Source: Natronococcus sp. A-GB1 (GTDB taxonomy: Archaea > Halobacteriota > Halobacteria > Halobacteriales > Natrialbaceae). Taken from it: a stretch of DNA of 64,000 nt. Shown one piece after another: positions 50,575-59,185 of the stretch. The notes below the pieces were generated by a model, which made no database searches, was not told where the DNA came from, and saw nothing but the letters and a program-made list of their open reading frames with translations. The stretch spans positions 62,001 through 126,000 of the forward strand of contig NZ_JARUKW010000006.1 in NCBI RefSeq assembly GCF_029688845.1. Reading direction: 5' to 3'. Both the position numbers and the translations under genes were made by a program. Each line of letters starts with the position of its first letter. The stretch's first letter is position 1.

Positions 50575-51770
50575 AAGAAATGCCCGAAGTAGACGTCCGT
50601 CTCGGGAAAGAGCGTCTCGAGCGACCCCACCGTCTCACTGTCAGCCTCGAGCCGGCCCGCGTACGCGAGATCGCTCGCCGAGCGGGCGCCGACGGCGAGC
50701 TGTGAGAGCGCGCCGACGTCGAGGGCCGCGACGGGCTCGCCGTCCGGGTCGTTGCCAGCTCGCTCGCAGGTCGCGGTTCCATCGGCCGTCTCGAGGACGA
50801 ACCGATCGTCGTTCCAGTCGGCAAGCGGGTCCGCGACCTCGAGTGAGAGCGCCGCGTCGACCTCGCCCGACGTCAGCGCGGGAAGCCCTTCGACGACGTC
50901 GACGAGCCGGACCATCGGGCCGTTCTCGACGGTCGTCTCGATCTCGTCGGGCTCGAGTGCGAGCTCCCGAACGGGGACTGCCTCGGAGACCCGCAGCTCC
51001 ACGCGGTCGACCTGCGAGTCGTGGTCGGCACAGAAGGCAAACAGCGCGAGCAGCGCTTCGCCGTCGACCGCCGCCAGCTCCGAAACCCGCATCGTCCGCG
51101 CGCCGTCGTCGCGTTCGATGCGGTAGACGAGGTAGCCCGCGGGCTCGCCGTTGCGCTCGTAGCCGTAGACGAACGGATCCGTCTCGTGGCCCGCGAAGAT
51201 CCGGTGGCGCCACCACGCCTCGTCGCGCTCGAGCGCCAGGCCCTCGCTCGCGGCGTCGTACACCGGCTCGAGGACGTCGTACTCGTCGGCTGCGAGCGGG
51301 CGGAACGAACCGTCGTCGGCACCCCTGGCGAATGCGAACACGTCGGGCGACGCGGCGTGGGTGACGATCCGGTTGGCGGTGTCCCAGCCGTACTTGCGGT
51401 AGAAGCGGTACTGGAACGGCCAGAGGATCGAGAGGCGGTCGCCCCGGTCGCGGTACTCCTCGAGCGAGCCCGCCAGCAGCTCGCGGACGTTGCCCTCCCG
51501 GCGGTACTCCGGGGGCGTCGCGACCGACGCCAGTCCAGCCACCGGATAGGTGTCGTCCCGGACGCGGGCCTCGAGCCAGTAGTGACGGCAGACGGTTCGC
51601 GGTCGGTCGTCGCCCGCTACGAAAACCCCGCGGCGAGCGCCTCGCGTCGACCGGGGATCCTCGTGCTCGTCGGGGTCGTAGGGTGGGATGCCCCCTTCGG
51701 GCCTGAACGCGTAGCTGCGGTACTCGTGGAAGATCTCCGGCTCGTCCGGGATCGGGCGATAGTCGGCCAT
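50571..51770 (-). CDS. Eis-like GNAT acetyltransferase
   Basis: 399 residues. The N-terminal half is a GNAT domain: VAGLASVATPPEYRREGNVRELL has the acetyl-CoA pyrophosphate-binding pattern (R/Q-x-x-G-x-G/A-like). A second degenerate GNAT-like part (about 200-300) and a C-terminal SCP2-like region with a terminal free carboxylate (DVYFGHFF) match the three-part Eis family. Such enzymes acetylate amines. The physiological substrate in haloarchaea is unknown. Confidence 0.85.
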   Translation of the reverse strand: MADYRPIPDEPEIFHEYRSYAFRPEGGIPPYDPDEHEDPRSTRGARRGVFVAGDDRPRTVCRHYWLEARVRDDTYPVAGLASVATPPEYRREGNVRELLAGSLEEYRDRGDRLSILWPFQYRFYRKYGWDTANRIVTHAASPDVFAFARGADDGSFRPLAADEYDVLEPVYDAASEGLALERDEAWWRHRIFAGHETDPFVYGYERNGEPAGYLVYRIERDDGARTMRVSELAAVDGEALLALFAFCADHDSQVDRVELRVSEAVPVRELALEPDEIETTVENGPMVRLVDVVEGLPALTSGEVDAALSLEVADPLADWNDDRFVLETADGTATCERAGNDPDGEPVAALDVGALSQLAVGARSASDLAYAGRLEADSETVGSLETLFPETDVYFGHFF

Positions 51771-51815
51771 ACGAACGACCGCGTCGCCGGCGGAAAAGAA
51801 GGTTCTGGAGCGGGC

Positions 51816-52991
51816 CTACGTGTTGTTCTCGACGAACGACTCGATACGGGCCAGGGCCTTCCGGAGGTCCTCGAGCCCCGTCGCGTAGGAGATCCGCAGG
51901 TGGCCCTCCCCGCCGGGGCCGAAGACGTCGCCGGGGACGACGGCGACCCCTTCCTCGCGGAGGACCTCCTCGGCGAACTCCTCGGCGGTCCAGCCCTCGG
52001 GCACCTCGGGGAAGCAGTAGAAGGCGCCCTTGGCCTCGAAGACGTCCATCCCGATCTCCCGGAACCGCGAGAGCACGAACCGACGTCGGCGGTCGTACTG
52101 GTCGACCATGTCGCGGACGTCGTTCTCGCAGGACTCGAGGGCCTCGAGGGCGGCGTGCTGGGCGGTCGTCGGCGCCGACAGCATCGTGTACTGGTGGATC
52201 TTGTTCATCGCACCGATCGCCTCGCTCGGTCCGAGCGCGTAGCCCAGCCGGAGCCCGGTCATGGCGTGGGCCTTCGAGAACCCGTTGAAGACGATCGTTC
52301 GCTCGCGCATCCCGGGCAGGGTCGCGATCGACGTGTGATCGACGCCGTCCTTGCCGTCGTCGCCGTACGTTAGCTCAGCGTAAATCTCGTCGGACAGGAC
52401 GGTCATGTCGTGCTCGCGGACGAACTCGGCGATCGGCTCGAGATCGCTCTCGCGCATGATCGCCCCCGTCGGGTTGTTCGGGTAACAGAGCACGAGGACG
52501 TCGGCCTCGTCGGCACCCGCCGCCTCGAGGGCGTCGACGGTGAGCCGAAAGTCGTCCGTCTCTTTCGTCGGCACCGACAGCACCTCGCCGCCGGCGAAGA
52601 TCACGCCGGGCTCGTAGGAGATGTAGGAGGGCTGGGCGACGGCGACGGTGTCGCCGGGATCGACGAAGGCTCGAAAGGCCAGGTCGACGGCCTCGCTCGC
52701 GCCCGCAGTAACGAGGATCTCCTCGGCCGGATCGTACTCGAGGTCGAACCGGTCGGCGACGTACTCGCCGATAGCCTCGCGGAGCTCCCTCGTCCCGCGG
52801 TTTGCGGTGTAGGAGGTCCGCCCTCGCTCGAGGGAGGCGATCGCGGCGTCGCGGGCGGCCCACGGCGTCGAGAAGTCGGGCTCGCCGACGCCCAGCGAGA
52901 TGACGTCGTCGCGCTCCTCCGCGATCTCGAAGAACCGCCGGATACCCGAGGGTGGCACCTCCTGGACCCGCTCGGAGAGTTCGAACGTCAT
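51816..52991 (-). CDS. PLP-dependent aminotransferase, class I
   Basis: 391 residues. Fold-type I aminotransferase: SLGVGEPDFSTPWAARDA at the start, CYPNNPTGAI, SDEIYAELTY, and the PLP lysine in FNGFSKAHAMTGLRLGYA, with Arg in LRISYATG. The group includes aspartate and aromatic aminotransferases. It is co-translated with the Lrp-type regulator upstream (ATGA overlap), which suggests it is controlled by amino-acid levels. Confidence 0.92.
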   Translation of the reverse strand: MTFELSERVQEVPPSGIRRFFEIAEERDDVISLGVGEPDFSTPWAARDAAIASLERGRTSYTANRGTRELREAIGEYVADRFDLEYDPAEEILVTAGASEAVDLAFRAFVDPGDTVAVAQPSYISYEPGVIFAGGEVLSVPTKETDDFRLTVDALEAAGADEADVLVLCYPNNPTGAIMRESDLEPIAEFVREHDMTVLSDEIYAELTYGDDGKDGVDHTSIATLPGMRERTIVFNGFSKAHAMTGLRLGYALGPSEAIGAMNKIHQYTMLSAPTTAQHAALEALESCENDVRDMVDQYDRRRRFVLSRFREIGMDVFEAKGAFYCFPEVPEGWTAEEFAEEVLREEGVAVVPGDVFGPGGEGHLRISYATGLEDLRKALARIESFVENNT

Positions 52992-53473
52992 GGCGAGAAC
53001 GAGAGCCGGTCGTCCTCCTCGCCGTCGCCGAACTCGATCCCGTTCTCCTTGTAGGAGGTCATCACGTAGTGGGTGACCGTCTGCGTGATCTCGGGGACCG
53101 GGGCGACCTTCTCGCTGACGAACTGCGAGACCTCCCGGATCGAGTCGCCCTCGACCTCCATATCGAAGTCGTAGTCCCCGCTGACCAGCCGCAAGGCGGT
53201 CACCTCGGGAAACCGTGCGAGGCGCTCGGCGATCTCGCCGTAACCCGTCTCCCGGTCGAGGTGGACGTTGAGCTCGACCTCGGCCCGGACGCGCTCGTCC
53301 TCGAGTTTGTCCCAGTCGACGACGGCCTGGTAGCCACGAACTACGCCCGCTGCCTCGAGCTCCTGGATGGTCTCCTCGACCTCGCGCTCCTCGAGGTCGG
53401 TCATTCGCGCGATGTCGTCGGCCGAGTACCGCGCGTTCTCACGGAGCAACTCGAGCACCTCGCGTTCGCTCAT
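52988..53473 (-). CDS. Lrp/AsnC-family regulator
   Basis: 161 residues from ATG 53473. An N-terminal winged HTH (VLELLRENARYSADDIARMTDLEEREVEETIQELEAAGVVRGYQAV) is followed by the RAM/ligand domain (about 70-145, RLVSGDYDFDMEVEGDS). Lrp proteins sense amino acids as octamers. Its stop overlaps the aminotransferase ATG, so the pair is an operon and the aminotransferase is the probable target. A longer frame to 53683 is not supported. Confidence 0.92.
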   Translation of the reverse strand: MSEREVLELLRENARYSADDIARMTDLEEREVEETIQELEAAGVVRGYQAVVDWDKLEDERVRAEVELNVHLDRETGYGEIAERLARFPEVTALRLVSGDYDFDMEVEGDSIREVSQFVSEKVAPVPEITQTVTHYVMTSYKENGIEFGDGEEDDRLSFSP

Positions 53474-53565
53474 ATCCCTCCCAAGCGCGAGGGTGAAGTA
53501 AAACGTTGTCCATCCCCGGTTTTTTGCGTCCGGCGAGGCCCGGACGAGCCGGCGGAGTCGTCGCC

Positions 53566-54270
53566 CTACCGATAGTTCTTGAACAGCAGCGCGCGAACGT
53601 CGTCTTTCGTCTGGACCGTCTCGACCGAGCCGTCCGGGAGCGTGACCGCATACCTCGCCTCGCCCGACGGCGCCTCCTCCCACTTGTCGTCGTGGGTCCG
53701 AAGGAGGTTCATCATCTCGTCTAACATCTCGTCGTCGTCGGCGGCGCCGTCCGTTCCGTCGCCGAGCGGTTCGGGGTCGTCGTCGCCGTCGGTTCTGTCG
53801 CCAGGCGGTTCGGACTCGTGGTCGTCACCGGAATCGCCGTCGGCCGGCACGCCTGGCGTTCCCGCGAGCCCCTCGTCAGCGGAGGTGGCCGTGTCGTCGG
53901 CTTCCCGGTCGACGGACGGTCCCGGTTTCGCGTCGCCGTCGCCGGTGATCGGTTCGTCGGAGTCGACGGCGGAGGCATCCCGGCTCTCGGCGGGTTCGGC
54001 GTCGCGTCCCTCGTCGACCGACTCCGCCTCGTCGTACGAGACCGTCTGCAGGTCCGCGTCGTCGGCAGCGGTGACGTCCTCGCTTACCTCCACGTCGTCG
54101 CTTGCCGTTCCGGGCTCGAGCTCGAGTTCGTCGTGGAGGTTGTCGATCAGGAACTGCACGGCGTCGCGTTCCCGGACGTGGCCGTACTTGCCGACGACGT
54201 GGTCGCCGATCTCCTCGCGTAGCTGCTGGACGATCGCGTACTGGTCGTCGGTTACCTCGAGTGCCTGCAT
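53566..54270 (-). CDS. Acidic haloarchaeal protein with conserved ends
   Basis: 234 residues from ATG 54270. The first 50 residues (ALEVTDDQYAIVQQLREEIGDHVVGKYGHVRERDAVQFLIDNL) are a helical domain. The middle 120 residues are Asp/Glu/Ser/Gly-rich and disordered. The last 45 (MLDEMMNLLRTHDDKWEEAPSGEARYAVTLPDGSVETVQTKDDVRALLFKNYR) form a folded end. No known function. An AT-rich region (54290-54330) is its promoter. Confidence 0.7.
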   Translation of the reverse strand: MQALEVTDDQYAIVQQLREEIGDHVVGKYGHVRERDAVQFLIDNLHDELELEPGTASDDVEVSEDVTAADDADLQTVSYDEAESVDEGRDAEPAESRDASAVDSDEPITGDGDAKPGPSVDREADDTATSADEGLAGTPGVPADGDSGDDHESEPPGDRTDGDDDPEPLGDGTDGAADDDEMLDEMMNLLRTHDDKWEEAPSGEARYAVTLPDGSVETVQTKDDVRALLFKNYR

Positions 54271-54440
54271 ACCGGACCAGTCACCCTGCTGGTACAAATA
54301 TATTCCTGGGGATTCAATACAGAATACTATAACGTAAGGGAGCGCGGCGTTCGCGAAGAGACGGTCGTTCCCGACGCGGCGACGGCGACTCGACGGCCGA
54401 CGGCGTATCCTATAAGGGCGAATGGCTGTTACGTGCGGGT

Positions 54441-55004
54441 ATGGCACTCCAGTCCGATTCCGAACTCGAGGCCGGTGACGTTGCCCCCGACTTCGAACTC
54501 GAGGGCGCGGATGGCGAGACGCACACGCTCGAGGAGTTCGCCGACAGCGAGGCGCTGCTCGTGGTCTTCACCTGCAACCACTGTCCGTACGCGGAGGCGA
54601 AGTTCGACCTGCTGAACGAGCTAGCCGACGAGTACGACGCGGTTTCGGTCGTCGGGATCAATCCCAACGACGCCGAGGAGTACCCCGAGGACTCCCTCGA
54701 GAAGATGCGCGAGTACGTCGCTGACGGTCGCATCGCCTACGACGCCTACCTCCGCGACGAGAGCCAGGACGTCGCTCGAGCCTACGGTGCTGTCTGTACG
54801 CCGGATCCGTTCCTGTTCGAACAGGACGACGGCGCGTTCCGGCTAGTTTATCAGGGTCGACTCGACGACGCGTTGAATCCCGAGGACGAACCGACCCGAT
54901 TCCACATCCGCGAGGCCATCGAGAGCGTCCTCGCCGGCGAGGAGGTCGACCTCGAGTGGCAGCCCTCTCAGGGCTGTTCGATCAAGTGGACCGACGACGC
55001 GTAG
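54441..55004 (+). CDS. Thioredoxin-fold protein (AhpC/TSA-like)
   Basis: 187 residues. FTCNHCPYAEAKFD (about residues 50-58) gives the CxxC active site at the end of the first strand; GAVCTPDPFLFE is the conserved cis-Pro region. The family joins alkyl hydroperoxide reductases and thiol-disulfide exchange proteins. No signal peptide, so it is cytoplasmic. The substrate is unknown. Confidence 0.85.
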   Translation: MALQSDSELEAGDVAPDFELEGADGETHTLEEFADSEALLVVFTCNHCPYAEAKFDLLNELADEYDAVSVVGINPNDAEEYPEDSLEKMREYVADGRIAYDAYLRDESQDVARAYGAVCTPDPFLFEQDDGAFRLVYQGRLDDALNPEDEPTRFHIREAIESVLAGEEVDLEWQPSQGCSIKWTDDA

Positions 55005-55103
55005 GATCGAAACCGTCGGTGAACGACTCCGGACGATCCGACCGCCGCCGGACCACAAGAGATTCGTGTCCGGACCACCGTTCGTCTGACAGACTCCGCT
55101 CGC

Positions 55104-56270
55104 ATGGCCGTCGATCTCTCCCTCCTTCCGTCGTCGCTCCCGCTCGACCTCGTGCTCCAGCCCGACGTCGTCGAGTGGATCCAGGAGACTTACCTCGACA
55201 CGCTCGGCCCGAAGCTGCTTGCGACGGCTCTGCTTCTCGTGCTGATTCTGATCGGCGCCGCAAGCGCCTCTCGGGTCTATGACGCGCTCCGCCAGCGATA
55301 CGGGCCGAAGCTCGGCGAGGTCGTCTCGCTTCTCATCCTCGGTATCGTGATCGTGATCGTCGTCTACAGCTTCAGCGCGATCTGGGAGGTGCTGTTCGTC
55401 CTCGAGTTCACCCTCCAGACGGCGACGATCGACCGGTGGGAGGCCGCCCAGCAGATCATCACGCTCGGCATCGCGGCCACCACGTATCTGGCGATCCGGT
55501 TCGTCAATCGCTCGATCGACACGCTCGCGGAGACGAGTGCGGTTACGAAACACCAGAGCGAGGTCGCCCACCACGTCGCCGACGTCGCGATCATCGCCGC
55601 GGCGGCGACGGTGATCCTCTCGCTGTGGGGGATCAACCTCACGAACATCTTCCTCGGCGCAGGCGCGATCACCGCGATCGTCGCACTGACCGCCCGAGAG
55701 ACGCTGGCGGCGATGCTCGCGGGCTTCGTCCTGCTGTTCTCACGTCCGTTCCACGTCGGCGACTGGATCGAGGTCAACGAGACCAACGGGATTGTCACCG
55801 ACGTCACCATCTTCACAACCAAGATCCAGACGTTCGACGACAAACACGTCCTCGTCCCGAACGACGAGGTGACGAGCAGTCAGCTGACGAACTACTCGCG
55901 GAACAACCAGCTCCGCGTCGAGGTCGAGGTCGGTGTCGACTACGACGCCGACGTCTCACGAGCTCGAGAGATCATCGTCGAGGCGGTCGACGACCTCGAG
56001 ATTATCAAGAGTTCGCCGAACCCTCAGGTCGTCACGAAGGCGTTCGGCGACTCCTCGATCCTGCTCGAGTGTCACGTCTGGATCGGGAACCCGACGAAGC
56101 GCCGCACCCACGACGCCCGCACCGCGGTCATCGAGGCCGTTGCGGACGCGTTCGACCGGGAGGACATCTCGATCCCCTACCCCCATCGCGTTCACTCCCC
56201 GCGCGGGGACGGGTTCCGGATCGAGAACGGGACCCGCGAGGAGGCGGGAATCTCGACGACCGACGACTGA
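55104..56270 (+). CDS. MscS-family mechanosensitive ion channel
   Basis: 388 residues. Four or more hydrophobic helices (about 35-55, 72-95, 108-130, 150-215), the last containing the pore-lining Gly/Ala-rich segment (GAGAITAIVALTARETLAAMLAGFVLLFSRPFHVGDWIEV), then the beta domain and the alpha/beta C-terminal domain (VEVGVDYDADVSRAREIIVEAV). It relieves osmotic shock. The length is normal for archaeal members. Confidence 0.92.
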   Translation: MAVDLSLLPSSLPLDLVLQPDVVEWIQETYLDTLGPKLLATALLLVLILIGAASASRVYDALRQRYGPKLGEVVSLLILGIVIVIVVYSFSAIWEVLFVLEFTLQTATIDRWEAAQQIITLGIAATTYLAIRFVNRSIDTLAETSAVTKHQSEVAHHVADVAIIAAAATVILSLWGINLTNIFLGAGAITAIVALTARETLAAMLAGFVLLFSRPFHVGDWIEVNETNGIVTDVTIFTTKIQTFDDKHVLVPNDEVTSSQLTNYSRNNQLRVEVEVGVDYDADVSRAREIIVEAVDDLEIIKSSPNPQVVTKAFGDSSILLECHVWIGNPTKRRTHDARTAVIEAVADAFDREDISIPYPHRVHSPRGDGFRIENGTREEAGISTTDD

Positions 56271-56385
56271 GGCCCCTGTCCGGTCGTCGTCGTGGGTCAC
56301 TCGTCTCGACTCGTTCGGCGTCGCGTGCCGGTCGACTCGTCTCGAGGCGTCGATCGGAGAACCACCCCATCCCGCCGGAAAAGCG

Positions 56386-56838
56386 CTATTCGACGCGGAT
56401 TTCGCCTTCCATGCTGCCGTGGGGTCGACACCGGTAGGCGGCCATCTCTTCAGTGGCCGTGATCGTGAGGATCTGGTCGTCGCCGGGGTCGTCGGTGAGG
56501 TCGGTCTCGTAATCGTCGACGACGTCGCCGTTCTCGTCCCAGATCTCGATGTTGTGCCGAACACCGTCTCCCTCCGGCCAGCCGATTTCGTACTCCTCGC
56601 CCTCCTCGAGGATCAACGTCGGGTTCTGCTCGCCCTCGATCGCTTCGGGCTCGATACCGACCCAGCCGCTCGTCCGCCCCTCGAACAGGATCGTCGTTCC
56701 GGGCTCGATCTCGTAGCCGTCGTCGGTCTCCTCGGCGCCGCCGTCGTCGTCGCCGTTGCTGGAACAGCCGGCGGCCGCCGTCACGAGGAGAGTCGCACCT
56801 GCACCTTTGAGCACCGTTCGTCGCGTCGGTCGCGTCAT
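56386..56838 (-). CDS. Blue-copper (halocyanin/plastocyanin-like) lipoprotein
   Basis: 150 residues. The Tat lipoprotein signal (TRRTVLKGAGATLLVTAAAGC, lipobox Cys 25) and an acidic linker are followed by a cupredoxin fold. Copper ligands are in VRHNIEIWD (His) and AAYRCRPHGSMEGEI (Cys, His, Met). It is a small electron carrier on the outer side of the membrane. Partner respiratory complexes are not adjacent. Confidence 0.9.
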   Translation of the reverse strand: MTRPTRRTVLKGAGATLLVTAAAGCSSNGDDDGGAEETDDGYEIEPGTTILFEGRTSGWVGIEPEAIEGEQNPTLILEEGEEYEIGWPEGDGVRHNIEIWDENGDVVDDYETDLTDDPGDDQILTITATEEMAAYRCRPHGSMEGEIRVE

Positions 56839-56944
56839 ACCCAGTCTTGGTATCGAGGAACCAGAACGTTATCGATGACTCCCGGAAAGCGGGAGCGGTT
56901 CGATCGCGATCCGAGTTCGACTCGAGTACTCGAGCCGACTCGAG

Positions 56945-58036
56945 CTACTTGACGGCGCGTCGGTACTGGATCGGCCAGGACTCGGGCTCGTCGGCGAGTT
57001 CGTCGGCGGCCCGGAGCCCGAAGTACGGGTTACGAAGGAACTCCCGACCGACGAGGACAAGATCCGCGCGGCCGTTCCGAACGATCGCGTCGGCCTGCTC
57101 GGGCTCGGTGATTCCGCCGACCGCGCCGACGGCGATCCCGGTCTCCGCCCGGATCTGCTCGGCGAGGGGGACCTGGAAATTCGGTCCGCCGGGCGGGTTC
57201 TGGTCGGGGTGGAGCCCGCCCGAACTGACGTCGATCAGGTCGGCGCCGAACTCCTCGAGTTCCCGGGCCAGCCGAACGGACTGCTCGATATCCCACGACG
57301 GACGGTCGTCGAGCCAGTCGGTGCCCGAGATCCGAACGAACACGGGCTTGTCCTCGGGCCAGACCTCCCGGACGGCCTCGGTCACCTCGCGGACGAGCCG
57401 CGTGCGGTTCTCGAAGTTTCCACCATAGTCGTCCTCGCGGCGGTTCGTCGCCGGCGAGAGGAACTCGTGGAGCAGGTAGCCGTGGGCCGCGTGGACCTCG
57501 GCAATCTCGAAACCGGCCGACAGCGAGCGCTCGGCCGCGGTCCGGTAGGCGTCGATCACGCCCTCGATATCGTCGCGAGTCGCCTTCCGGATCGAGGGGT
57601 CGTCGCCGTCGAACGGCGGGTAGCCCGCTGGCGAAGGCGAGAGCACTTCCCAGGCCTCGTCGGTCTCCTCGGGACGGATCGGAACGTTCCCATCCCACGG
57701 ACGGGTCTTGCTCGCCTTGTGGCCCGCGTGGGCGAGCTGGATCGCGGGGATGCTGCCCTGCTCGCGGACGAACTCGGTGATCGGCTCGAGCGCCGCGGCG
57801 TGTTCGTCGCTCCAGATCCCCAGGTCGGCGGGCGTGATCCGCCCGCGGGGTTCGACGGCCGTCGCCTCGGTCATCACGATCCCGGCGCCGCCGACGGCGC
57901 GGCTGCCGAGGTGGACCCGGTGCCACTCGGTCGCCAGCCCGTCCGGCTCACAGGAGTACTGGCACATCGGCGAGACGGCGAGCCGGTTCGGTACCTCCAG
58001 ATCGCGCAGCGACAGCGTCGAGAACAGCTCTGACAT
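56945..58036 (-). CDS. Old-yellow-enzyme family NADH:flavin oxidoreductase (YqjM-like)
   Basis: 363 residues. FMN-binding TIM barrel with the YqjM-type start (LSLRDLEVPNRLAVSPMCQYS), ITPADLGIWSDEH, QLAHAGHKAS (substrate His), the catalytic loop HAAHGYLLHEFLSPATNRREDDYGG and the FMN phosphate region GAVGGIT. It reduces activated C=C bonds; the natural substrate is unknown. Confidence 0.92.
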   Translation of the reverse strand: MSELFSTLSLRDLEVPNRLAVSPMCQYSCEPDGLATEWHRVHLGSRAVGGAGIVMTEATAVEPRGRITPADLGIWSDEHAAALEPITEFVREQGSIPAIQLAHAGHKASKTRPWDGNVPIRPEETDEAWEVLSPSPAGYPPFDGDDPSIRKATRDDIEGVIDAYRTAAERSLSAGFEIAEVHAAHGYLLHEFLSPATNRREDDYGGNFENRTRLVREVTEAVREVWPEDKPVFVRISGTDWLDDRPSWDIEQSVRLARELEEFGADLIDVSSGGLHPDQNPPGGPNFQVPLAEQIRAETGIAVGAVGGITEPEQADAIVRNGRADLVLVGREFLRNPYFGLRAADELADEPESWPIQYRRAVK

Positions 58037-58145
58037 CGGTCGTCGTTACGACTCTCGAGGGTTAACCACCCCGGAGGCCGACGCGCTTGCCGGTGTGTGA
58101 CGGGAGAACGGACCGCTTATTTCGTCTCCGGAGACAGGAGACGGT

Positions 58146-58997
58146 ATGATCGGCGACTGCGGTACGGCCACCGACTTCCTCGAGCGCTTCGACGCCTCCC
58201 GTCCCGTTATCGGAATGGTACACCTTCCCCCGCTCCCCGGCGCGCCGGGGTACGACGCGGACGCTGGCCGCGAAGCGGTCCACGAGCGAGCCCTCGAGGA
58301 CGCCCGCCGGCTCGAGGCCGGCGGGATCGACGGGATCGTCGTCGAGAACTTCGGTGACGCCCCCTTCTACCCCGAGGACGTGCCGAGCCACACCGTCGCG
58401 GAGCTGACCGCTGTCGCCGCAGAGCTGACCGACGCGGTCGACGTCCCGGTCGGCGTCAACGTGCTCCGCAACGACGCCGAGGCTGCGCTCTCGGTCGCCG
58501 CGGCCAGCGGCGCCGACTTCGTTCGGGTCAACGTCCACGTCGGGACGGCGGCTACAGACCAGGGCCTCCTCGAGGGCCGGGCCCACGAGACCGTGCGCCT
58601 CCGCGAGCGGATCGCTGCCGACGTCGCGCTCCTCGCTGACGTCCACGTCAAGCACGCGGCGCCCGTCGGCGGGGACGACATCCGACGGGCCGCCCTCGAG
58701 ACCACAGAGCGAGGCTGTGCCGACGGCGTGATCGTCTCGGGACCCGGAACGGGTGCGGAGACCGCCCTCGAGGACGTCGAGCGAGTCGCCGAGACACTCT
58801 CGGAACACGGGCACGAGGTACCGTTGTTCGTCGGCAGCGGCGTGACGAGCGAGACGGTCGGGGACTGTCTCGCAGCCGGCGCCGACGGCGTCGTCGTCGG
58901 CACGGCGCTCAAAGAGAGCGGTGAGACGACGAACCGAGTCTCGAGCGAACGGGTCGAGGAGCTCGTCGCGGCGGGTCGAGAGTTCGAGTCCGAGTAG
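58146..58997 (+). CDS. BtpA/SgcQ-family TIM-barrel protein
   Basis: 283 residues. The family opens with the PVIGMVHLPPLPGAPGYDAD motif and continues with GIDGIVVENFGDAPFYP, GVNVLRNDA and ADGVIVSGPGTGAET. BtpA homologues were first linked to photosystem I biogenesis; in archaea the role is unknown. It is a stand-alone gene, convergent with the permease gene. The 188-base gap after it holds an inverted repeat of 7 bases (CCACGGA/TCCGTGG, about 59115-59145) but no gene. Confidence 0.88.
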   Translation: MIGDCGTATDFLERFDASRPVIGMVHLPPLPGAPGYDADAGREAVHERALEDARRLEAGGIDGIVVENFGDAPFYPEDVPSHTVAELTAVAAELTDAVDVPVGVNVLRNDAEAALSVAAASGADFVRVNVHVGTAATDQGLLEGRAHETVRLRERIAADVALLADVHVKHAAPVGGDDIRRAALETTERGCADGVIVSGPGTGAETALEDVERVAETLSEHGHEVPLFVGSGVTSETVGDCLAAGADGVVVGTALKESGETTNRVSSERVEELVAAGREFESE

Positions 58998-59185
58998 CGG
59001 TGAAATTCCGGTTCCAGCGTTCGTGGCGTTTGAGCACGACTATTCACGCGGGTCGCCCAACTGCGGTTTCGCGCTCCGCTCGCTCGCTTCGTTTGCTCGT
59101 CCCTTCCACGGATTCGAGCCGCCTCGAGCGACCCGGTCCGTGGCGCGTGCCGAGGGACGGCTCGAGGTCACACTGCTAGTTACGT

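Noticed and set aside
59110-59150. CCACGGA/TCCGTGG inverted repeat between the BtpA-like and permease genes
   Set aside because: A 7-base stem around a loop of more than 20 bases in a convergent gap; possibly part of a terminator but too weak to call.
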